Source of the DNA: Entamoeba histolytica HM-1:IMSS
Taxonomy: Eukaryota; Evosea; Mastigamoebida; Endamoebidae
DNA: 46,101 nt
Direction of reading: 5' to 3'
NCBI RefSeq assembly: GCF_000208925.1
Contig: NW_001914979.1
Location: 2,101 to 48,201, forward strand
Made by a program: the position numbers and the translations under genes. How positions within the stretch are numbered: position 1 is the first letter of the stretch; each line of letters starts with the position of its first letter. The notes under the pieces are model-generated. The model saw nothing but the letters and a program-made list of their open reading frames with translations. It did no database searches and was not told where the DNA came from. Of this stretch, positions 38,479 through 46,101 are shown one piece after another.

Positions 38479-39399
38479 ATGTTATTCGTGTTATTTATCT
38501 TTTCACTCTGTTCTGCTGCAAATGTTAATGACTTAACAAAAAATTCAAATGAAGCTAAGGACAAGATTAGTGCTATGTCTCTCTTTTTTAAAGCTAAAGT
38601 CACACAATCCGTCAATGATATTAAACAAGCCATTAAGAATGATAAAATTGCTTACAAAATGACCGTCAAATCAATTAAACATGACACAAGTTTAGCATTA
38701 AAAGAATTTATTGAAGCTAAAAAGGCTAACAAAAATGCAACTGATCTTGTTGATATTTCCACAAAAACAAGAAATGCAGAAAAAGAAGTTATTGAACAAA
38801 TGACTAAATTACATAACACTTTTGTCCAAACCCTTACTAACACTAGTGCTGGTGTTAAAAAAACTGGTAAAGCAAATAAAATTGAAGCTGAAGTCTCTTT
38901 GGTTGGTGTAAAAACAATTGGTGAAAATCTTGCAAAACAACTTAATGCTGCAAACACTACTGACGCTCAACTCCAATTAGTTTTTACAACTGCTAGCTCT
39001 GGTTTAAAAAATTTAACTTCACATATGGTCAATGCTACAAAGGGACAATTAAAGGCTATTAAGACTGCCGTTAATTTTGCTCGTCTTGGAGAAGTTAAAA
39101 TGTTAGAATCATACAACAACCTATATGTAATATATAAATCATCTCTATCTCAAAGTCTTTTTGTTAACCAAACTCAACCAACAACACCATCAGAAAAAGC
39201 TGAAGCAAACAAAAAAGCTAAAGCTGCTTTAAAGAAGGATATTTCTGATCTTAAGAAAATAAGAAGGGTTGTCAGTAAAGATCTTGTTAATAAAAACACT
39301 ACTAAGAAAAATACTAAGAACATTGAAAAAAAGAATAACCTTAAAAAAGCTTCTTTAACACCAAAGGCTAAAAAATGTGTTTCTGCCTTAAAGAAATAA
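38479..39399 (+). CDS. Secreted Lys/Ala/Thr-rich helical protein
   Basis: The 306-residue protein begins with a clear signal peptide (LFVLFIFSLCSA, cleavage likely after Ala14 or Ala15). No membrane anchor follows. The mature part is rich in Lys, Ala, Thr and Asn, mostly helical, with several N-glycosylation sequons (NAT, NTS, NTT, NLT, NQT). It ends in a strongly basic tail (about residues 240-306) of KAKAALKK-like segments. I do not recognise a family; the only two cysteines of the mature region are at most near the C-terminus (KKCVSALKK), so it is not a disulfide-rich lectin. Export to the surface, a secretory granule or the cyst wall is possible. It converges with the LMBR1 gene, 82 bases between stops. 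Confidence 0.8.
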   Translation: MLFVLFIFSLCSAANVNDLTKNSNEAKDKISAMSLFFKAKVTQSVNDIKQAIKNDKIAYKMTVKSIKHDTSLALKEFIEAKKANKNATDLVDISTKTRNAEKEVIEQMTKLHNTFVQTLTNTSAGVKKTGKANKIEAEVSLVGVKTIGENLAKQLNAANTTDAQLQLVFTTASSGLKNLTSHMVNATKGQLKAIKTAVNFARLGEVKMLESYNNLYVIYKSSLSQSLFVNQTQPTTPSEKAEANKKAKAALKKDISDLKKIRRVVSKDLVNKNTTKKNTKNIEKKNNLKKASLTPKAKKCVSALKK

Positions 39400-39481
39400 C
39401 TCATTTACTTTTAATTTTTTCTTATTTTATTATTTTCAAACTAGTAAACAATAATTATAAGAAAAAGTAATATTATTATAG

Positions 39482-41239
39482 TTAAACTAATTCTTCTTCA
39501 TTACCACGTAATTCATTGTAACCATTTTTATTCACTCTCCAATGGATTGACATAACACTTTTTCTATAATTACGTTTAGACTCACTTTCAGGAAGATTTT
39601 TAGAGTCATCTAATAATCTCTTTTTAATTAATAAAACACCTTTTTTATAAGATTCGTTTTCTGACGTATAAATAATTTCATCAATTCCAATACCATCAAC
39701 ACAAGAAAAGATATAGTTTAAGAGACCAACAACAAAATTAAAGACTTTTCTATAATCAATCCCAATGAATAATGCACTTAATACCATAATACAAAATATA
39801 CACATTGGGAATGTGTCATTAAAACTATTTCTACCAAAGAATGGAACTTTTTCCATTCCTTTATTGACTATTTGGAATGCAGTTTGTGTTTGAATATTTG
39901 AATATTGATTAGATGTAAAATTAATCATATGGATAAAATTCATTGCAAGTGCTGGTCCAACTCTTGATAAATAATTTCCTGCAAATATAATAGAATACGA
40001 ATCACTTAATTGATGTTTAGTAATTCTAAAGAATGAAATCATTTCTATATTAATAAATGAAGAGAATGCAAAGAATATCATTAATGATAAGATGATTAAT
40101 GTTTCTACACCAACCCAACCACTTAAATCATTATTAAGTAAACTTGATGTAATATTAATAGTAGGATTAATAGTTTTTAATTTTCCTATCATTGTTAATT
40201 CAGGTTGAATAATAAAAATCCAAAATATAAGAATAAGTAATGTTTTGAAGATATTAGTAAACCATCTCCCATATTTATAATAATAATATTTAATTTTCGG
40301 GATTTCTTGAATTAATTCAGGAATGTCTGTTTCATTTTCAATTAAGAATAATTGTTTAGTTTTTGTAATTGTCTTTTCATATAATTTCTCATCTCGAATA
40401 ATTTTTCTTAATGAATCTTGTAACTTTTCATTTGATATTGCTAGTTCTGTGTAATTATTCTTTACTTTATTTGATGGACTTGTTTCATATTTCTCATTAT
40501 AATATCTTTTAATATCATTTACACATTTATTAACATATGGTCTTAATGGGTCTTCTTCATTAATTATTTCATCATATCCTTTAATTACTTTAATTTGTTC
40601 TTCTAATACTTTTTTTGATTCTGTCATTCTGATATTACATAACCCAACATCACAAATATTTTTTCTTAATTCTAATTTATTTGTAAATGTACGTATTGTA
40701 TCATAAATATACATAATATATCCATTTCCCATTAGTCCAATAGCTAATATTAACCCCCATGCATTAGATAATGTTAATGCAAACCCAAAATATTCTTGTC
40801 CACTTGTTATCAATTCATCTCCTTTAAAGAACCAAAATAATATGAAAAATATTATAAGTAACATAATTAATGTTCCATAAAATATAACATTTCTTTTAAT
40901 ACTTCTGATTAATTTTCTGATAAACGTAAAATCTCCTACAATGCTATAGGTTTGAACTATTGGAAATATTAAATAACATAATCCAAATTGTAAAATATAA
41001 ATAATCCACCATATAACAATTAATACATTTTGATTAATATATAAAAAGTCTTTTTCCGATCTAAACGTTGACACAATGTCTAATGGCATTAATAATGGAC
41101 TTAAAAATGCTAAATACCATCCTACAAATGAACAGAGCACAACATACCATCTTGTTTTTAATGGGTTAATATATTTAAAGAGAATTCCTAATGCCATAAT
41201 TCCTGCTAATATAAAAATTAATACAATAGAAACCCACAT
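39482..41239 (-). CDS. LMBR1-family multi-pass membrane protein (LMBRD2-like)
   Basis: The 585-residue protein has about nine membrane segments: five in the first 200 residues, then a cytosolic helical/coiled segment (about 205-320, Lys/Glu-rich), then four or more toward the C-terminus (about 325-525). The N-terminal pattern KTRWYVVLCSFVGWYLAFLSPLLMPLDI and the LAIGLMGNGYIMYIYDTIR block match LMBRD2-type members of the LMBR1 family. Relatives include the lipocalin receptor LIMR and the lysosomal cobalamin exporter LMBD1; LMBRD2 itself has been linked to receptor signalling. A hydrophilic basic C-terminus of about 60 residues ends in LV. The start is the ATG at 41239, placing a hydrophobic helix at the N-terminus. 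Confidence 0.85.
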   Translation of the reverse strand: MWVSIVLIFILAGIMALGILFKYINPLKTRWYVVLCSFVGWYLAFLSPLLMPLDIVSTFRSEKDFLYINQNVLIVIWWIIYILQFGLCYLIFPIVQTYSIVGDFTFIRKLIRSIKRNVIFYGTLIMLLIIFFILFWFFKGDELITSGQEYFGFALTLSNAWGLILAIGLMGNGYIMYIYDTIRTFTNKLELRKNICDVGLCNIRMTESKKVLEEQIKVIKGYDEIINEEDPLRPYVNKCVNDIKRYYNEKYETSPSNKVKNNYTELAISNEKLQDSLRKIIRDEKLYEKTITKTKQLFLIENETDIPELIQEIPKIKYYYYKYGRWFTNIFKTLLILIFWIFIIQPELTMIGKLKTINPTINITSSLLNNDLSGWVGVETLIILSLMIFFAFSSFINIEMISFFRITKHQLSDSYSIIFAGNYLSRVGPALAMNFIHMINFTSNQYSNIQTQTAFQIVNKGMEKVPFFGRNSFNDTFPMCIFCIMVLSALFIGIDYRKVFNFVVGLLNYIFSCVDGIGIDEIIYTSENESYKKGVLLIKKRLLDDSKNLPESESKRNYRKSVMSIHWRVNKNGYNELRGNEEELV

Positions 41240-41489
41240 TAGACTTAATGTTTTGATTTATGATTTATTTGTCTCTCTTTAAGTTCTTTCATTTTTTTTC
41301 TATTTGTCTTTTGTTCTATTTTATTTTTTTGTTGCAATTATTTTTGTGTTAGAATTTTCCTTTTTCTTTTTTGTTTTTCTCTTTTTGCTTTTTTTTTATT
41401 TCAATCTTCCTTAATTTGTTATTCTTTTTTATCATACTTGTTGTATTATTCACTTCTCTTAGACTACTAGATCTTCTAATTCATTCACC

Positions 41490-43427
41490 ATGGAACAACG
41501 AAAGTCACACAGAAAAACACCAAAAGGGTTATACATATCTCGTAAGAAAGTTATTAATGCCTCACCAAAAGATTCAAAACGGAATAAGTTGGAAGAACTT
41601 CGGAAAGAATATCAAAAAGCAAAGACTGATGTTAATAAACGACAAGCATCAATTGTGGTGATTAGTGGAAAAGACTTAGAAAATCAACGAAAAGAAAAGA
41701 AAGAAGAAAAGATTCAAAAACAAAAAAATAAACAAAAAGAAGGTCGAAAGAAACAAAACATCGTTAATACAAATGCACAATGCATTTCACAAGAATTATA
41801 TGATACAATTAAAGAAGAAGAAAGAAACAAATATATTGTTAGTTCATTAGCAATGTATAATTTAGGGGAATATTTTAGTAATAACCAAGAAAGGCTTATT
41901 CCAAAAATCAGAAAGTCAAGACACAACAAAGGAAGAAAAGAGGAAGAAATTAATATGGAGAGTATTGAAGAAATAATGGAGGAGTATAAAGAAATTAAAG
42001 GATTTACAAGATATGTTAAAAAGAGTCTTAGTGAAATGATAGAGAAAGGAAAAAAATATGGAGTTAATAAAGAAATAATAGTTAAAGTTGTAATGAAAAA
42101 TTGTGGGAGTTATTTTGTTAAGAATTTAGGAAGAAGATGTTCTAAGTATATAAGAAAAATGAAAGAGAAAGAAGAAGAGACATTTAAAGAGATTAAAGAA
42201 ACATATCAGAAGAAAGAAAAAGAAATCAACATACAAGAAAAATTAGGAAAATATTTTGGATTTAAAAAGAATTATAACAATTTACAAGTTGTTATTAAGA
42301 AATTAAAGTCAGCAGTTGAATTTCTTGAGAAACCAGAAAATGTAATAAGAAAGTTTGGAAAAGTTGGAGAATATGAAGAAAGAAAGAATGAAGTCGATGA
42401 AAGTATTAAAAGAAGTATAGAAAGTATTATTAAAGAAAAAGAAGAAGAAATAAATGCAATGGAAAAAGCCATTAAAGAGTATTGGAAAGAAAGTGAAGAA
42501 GAAAATTTAGAAAATTATATTGAATTTAAAGAATATAATATTGTTGGAATAAACAAAATAGAAAGAATACAAGATAAAGAAGATATTGATATTAAGAAAA
42601 ATATTTATAAGAAAATTAAAGAAGGAAAAGAAAAATTAGAAGAGATTTGTAAAGAATATAATATGCAAAAAGACTTTGGGTTAGAAGAAGATATTATTGA
42701 ATATGGGTTTGCTAAAGGAGAAGTTGTAACAGTTATTAATGAATATCCCAAAGAAGTAAATGAATTAGTTAATAAAGCATATTCATATTTTCAACAAAAA
42801 CAAAAAATTAATCAATATGGAAATTTACCAAGAAAAGAGAAGATAGAAGAGATGAAAAGAAAAGTAGTTTGTATTACATTCTCCACAAAAGAAAAAACAA
42901 ATGAATTTGAAAAATACTCAAAATTTGTTGGAATTAAATTAACAAAAAAATGTTGTTTTTCATATCCAGGTAAACTTCAATCAATTATAGGATTATATTT
43001 ATGTAGAGAAATAGAAAATAAATTTAACAAAAGTAAGTATCATTCATGGAGAACATTATTTGATAGTTGTTATGTCTCATCTAATAATATTACATATTCA
43101 TTATTTGATAAATATTGTAATCAATTAAGAAAGATTATCAATGATAGATATTCCAATGTTGATGATATTACACAAGGAACTGCATGTATTTCTATTAACA
43201 CAGTTATTAAAGAGGTGATTAAAAAATATCCAATGAGTAAACTTGAAGAAGCATGTGATAAGAATCAACTAGAAAAATTAGTTGATGAAGTAAGAAAACC
43301 ATTAGTTGATAGAAGGATAGAAGAAATGAAAATTGAAGCAAATGCACATGTTGACATAAAAACATTAATGGGAGAAGAAATTGAAACAGAGGAAGAAGAT
43401 AGTTATAGTTCAGATTATTCAATGTAA
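41490..43427 (+). CDS. Lys/Glu-rich coiled-coil hypothetical protein, 645 aa
   Basis: A complete ATG frame of 645 residues with very high Lys, Glu, Ile and Asn content. The first 100 residues are basic (RKTPKGLYISRKK, KKEEKIQKQKNKQ). Residues about 150-420 contain long helical, partly coiled-coil segments. The C-terminal third (about 440-620) looks globular, with KRKVVCITFSTKEKTNEF and a Cys-containing region (KKCCFSYPGKLQSIIGLYLC), and the end is acidic (EEEDSYSSDYSM). I recognise no domain. The basic N-terminus suggests nucleic-acid binding. It borders a 2.7-kb gene-poor stretch, and I cannot exclude that it belongs to one of the repetitive protein-coding elements of Entamoeba (ERE type); a genome copy-number search would tell. 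Confidence 0.75.
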   Translation: MEQRKSHRKTPKGLYISRKKVINASPKDSKRNKLEELRKEYQKAKTDVNKRQASIVVISGKDLENQRKEKKEEKIQKQKNKQKEGRKKQNIVNTNAQCISQELYDTIKEEERNKYIVSSLAMYNLGEYFSNNQERLIPKIRKSRHNKGRKEEEINMESIEEIMEEYKEIKGFTRYVKKSLSEMIEKGKKYGVNKEIIVKVVMKNCGSYFVKNLGRRCSKYIRKMKEKEEETFKEIKETYQKKEKEINIQEKLGKYFGFKKNYNNLQVVIKKLKSAVEFLEKPENVIRKFGKVGEYEERKNEVDESIKRSIESIIKEKEEEINAMEKAIKEYWKESEEENLENYIEFKEYNIVGINKIERIQDKEDIDIKKNIYKKIKEGKEKLEEICKEYNMQKDFGLEEDIIEYGFAKGEVVTVINEYPKEVNELVNKAYSYFQQKQKINQYGNLPRKEKIEEMKRKVVCITFSTKEKTNEFEKYSKFVGIKLTKKCCFSYPGKLQSIIGLYLCREIENKFNKSKYHSWRTLFDSCYVSSNNITYSLFDKYCNQLRKIINDRYSNVDDITQGTACISINTVIKEVIKKYPMSKLEEACDKNQLEKLVDEVRKPLVDRRIEEMKIEANAHVDIKTLMGEEIETEEEDSYSSDYSM

Positions 43428-46101
43428 TTGAATAAAATGAAGATTTTTGTTTATCTTTTTGTTACAACAACAAGAAAAATAGCGTATTTGAATTAATGAG
43501 AAATGAATATCAATCTAACAAACTGTTTCATAAGTTAACATATAAGATGAATTGTTAAAATTTAATAAATAATACAAAATGATACAGTTATAAGAAATAC
43601 ATATGATAACAAGGCTTTCTAAAACAAAAATAATAGAAGAGACAAATTAATGACATGGCTATGCATTTAAATAATATTACGTACAAAGAAAATAGGAAAG
43701 ACTAAGAATGAAAATAAATAATATTAAAACACTAATAAAAAGACTACGAGAAAATATGATATAATAGGTTGAAGTTAGTTGATAAGTTGAGTAATTTTGT
43801 TTTAAGTCTGGAACTAGAATAGTTGATAATAATATTGAAGATTAATAAAAAATAACATTGGAACATATGTTAAATGTATAGTTATACATTGAGTTTTATA
43901 AGAATGATTTGAAGAAATTTCTTGGCAATTAAAAGGAGTATTTTAATGTAATGATACTATTCATAATTATAAATAAAAATAAAGTATATTCAATCTATAA
44001 CCAACAACAATAAATTGAACGAAACATAAAATGTATTTTGTTGAAAATTTTTATAAATCATTTTAGAATATGTATATCCATGTTATTGAACTGCAATAAC
44101 TGATTATAAACATTTCACATGCATCAAATGAAAGAAATAGTTAATACAAATAAGCATAATAAATTGGAAATGTTTATTTTTATTTCAATAGAATATGAGT
44201 ATTAATGTATTTCATTATTGTAACAGTTAATATAATAAGAGATAAATACATATTTGTATGAATTGAAATTATATGAAATAATTGATTGAAGTGAATATTA
44301 AAAGAAGAAAAAGAAAATTATTAGAGAAATACTTGGAAATAACAAGAACAATGTGAAAATTAGAAAAGAAAGGAATAAATGAGTGGCAGTAATAACTAAA
44401 CAGGAAAGTACAGTATCTATGATATTCGAATATATTACTAATGAATAATAAAAGAAAGGAGAAATAGAAAGAAAAATCATTTGCATTCATAATTGAACAA
44501 AAAAGAAACTAATGAAGAATAGAAAATACAACAAAATTGGAAAGAATAAACATTGTACAAATCATACAGAGATGTCAGATAATAGAAAGAATAAATAGGA
44601 AGAATATACAATAGAAAGAGAAACATCAATTAACATCATATAAATGAAGAAATAACATATAGAAACAATAAAATATAAAGAAATACATTAAGAATATGAA
44701 TAATAAAGAATATAAGAACATAACACAGAGGAATAAATAATGAAATAAAGAAGAAATAGAAAGAACAGAAGAATGATGAGAACAGGAAGAATATGAATAA
44801 AAGAAATGATTCTAAATGTGCAGAATATATTATATAATAATATAATAAGAAATATTAAAGAAAGAATGGAACTAGGATATAATGAAACAGTGATAGTATT
44901 AATGTATTTTGATGACATTAATTATGTATTAATTTAGAAGTTTTTGTTAAAATGTTCAAATGAAATACAGAACAGTTTCATTTTAATGCATTTCATTCAA
45001 TTCATTATTCAAGAAGATTATTTTCTAATATTGAATTATTTCATATTTATAATTGAGAAATTGAAGAGATGAGTAATTAAATAGTAAACTGTCTAAAGTG
45101 AATAATTCAATATATTTAAAAGTGAAAGAAAAAGTAATTATATGCAAATATATTGTATTTTCATTATATTATAGAATAATAAAATACAATACACCCAGAG
45201 TTTAATTCAATTTATTCTAAATGTTTTTTTATAAACGTTGTTTGTTAAAATCAATTACTAATTTTAATAACAATTCCATCATTATGAAGGTATTGTTTCA
45301 GTAAATTTCAATACTTAACAGCAATAAATATCACAATTTCAGTTAGAAAATTAAGAATAAATTATATTTGTGTTTGTAAATCATTAATTTCAATCAATTT
45401 AAATCAACCAATTATCAAATTAAAAAGAAGTGTTTTATTTGATATAAGACATTAAGAACAATCAACACACCATTTAGTTATTGAACTATGAAATAATTAT
45501 TTTGAATGATGTTCAACAATAAAACTAATTAATACACCAACACAAATTGGTAAAAAATAAATAATTTTTGTTTTAGTTGATGTATTTCATTACCTAATAT
45601 CAACATATCAACACCAACAAATTTGTAGTTTTTTTGTTTCTTTAATTATGGTTATGATTATTAATTAAAACAGAATACGAGAATTTCAAGAGAATGTTTT
45701 GAGAAAGAGGTTTGGTAATAATAAAATGACAGAATACTTCTAATATATTATTATATTTTTATAGTGTAGATAACTTTTCATTTTTATTGAAATTATATGA
45801 CTAAAGTTAAAAAAAGAAGTTATTATTAATAAATAATATTTAAATAAAATAATGATTTTTTTTATTCAAATAGTTAATCAATTGTCATATATCAAATTAT
45901 ATTTCAATCATTATATAAACTAAATAATGATTAAAACATTTATTATAACAATCAAACAATAATTGTATTCATTTATAATTAAAATAAAATTCAAACAAAA
46001 AGTCAAGATAGTATAAATAATACATAAATGTTTAAAATTTATAAAAAAATGAGAAAATAATGTTGTATAAAAAGAGAAAGATTGAATATTCATGAAATTT
46101 G
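43428..46101. other. Gene-poor AT-rich region
   Basis: No supported gene, RNA or array is visible. The stretch from about 44280 to 44930 is strongly purine-rich on the plus strand, like the coding strand of local genes, but is cut by stops in all frames; it may be a decayed coding sequence or repeat. The rest is simple AT-rich sequence with poly-A and poly-T runs. Confidence 0.55.

Noticed and set aside
43428..46101. Search for tRNA genes or tRNA-array repeats in the end regions
   Set aside because: No GTTCRANNC T-loop with matching stems and no tandem short repeats were visible, although Entamoeba often has tRNA arrays in gene-poor regions.

Overview
The window is eukaryotic nuclear DNA from an amoeba of the genus Entamoeba, most likely the E. 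histolytica / E. dispar / E. nuttalli group. The species cannot be fixed without a search. The evidence is very AT-rich sequence with compact, mostly intronless genes; short introns of the form GTTTGT...TAG; an AAAAATTCA initiator 25 bases before one start codon; a BspA-type leucine-rich-repeat protein; a type III (bacterial-like) glutamine synthetase; a small mitosomal-type carrier; and two copies of a LINE retrotransposon with coiled-coil ORF1 and RT plus restriction-like endonuclease ORF2.

Layout. 1-2093 is an AT-rich stretch with no recognisable gene. 2094-6030 holds three minus-strand genes: an unknown protein, an mRNA cap guanine-N7 methyltransferase and an AGFG/Hrb-like ArfGAP. 6774-11534 is decayed LINE copy 1. 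12607-17352 holds a BspA-like LRR protein, an acidic unknown protein, TAF9 (two introns, found by homology) and a helical unknown protein. 17599-23073 is a metabolic block: an SdsA1-like alkylsulfatase, type III glutamine synthetase and ethanolamine-phosphate cytidylyltransferase. 24066-29587 holds a class I-like PI3-kinase catalytic subunit, an F-box-like/LRR-like protein and a mitochondrial carrier (probably the mitosomal ADP/ATP carrier).

29643-34429 is LINE copy 2, bounded by a perfect 18-bp target-site duplication just after the carrier gene. 34906-43427 holds a small LIM/zinc-ribbon gene with one intron, a short Sec16-tail-like protein, a divergent RasGEF-like protein, a secreted Lys/Ala-rich protein, an LMBR1-family membrane protein and a Lys/Glu-rich unknown protein. 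43428-46101 is a second gene-poor AT-rich stretch.

Genes are on both strands, often convergent with only 59-186 bases between stop codons. There is no operon logic. Functional themes are phosphoinositide and Ras signalling with membrane traffic (PI3K, ArfGAP, RasGEF-like), phospholipid and nitrogen metabolism, and basal gene expression (cap methyltransferase, TAF9). The points most worth a second look are the two LINE copies that share the same disabling changes, three introns that change two gene models, two adjacent genes of bacterial type, and an unexplained GC-richer island at 35361-35560.
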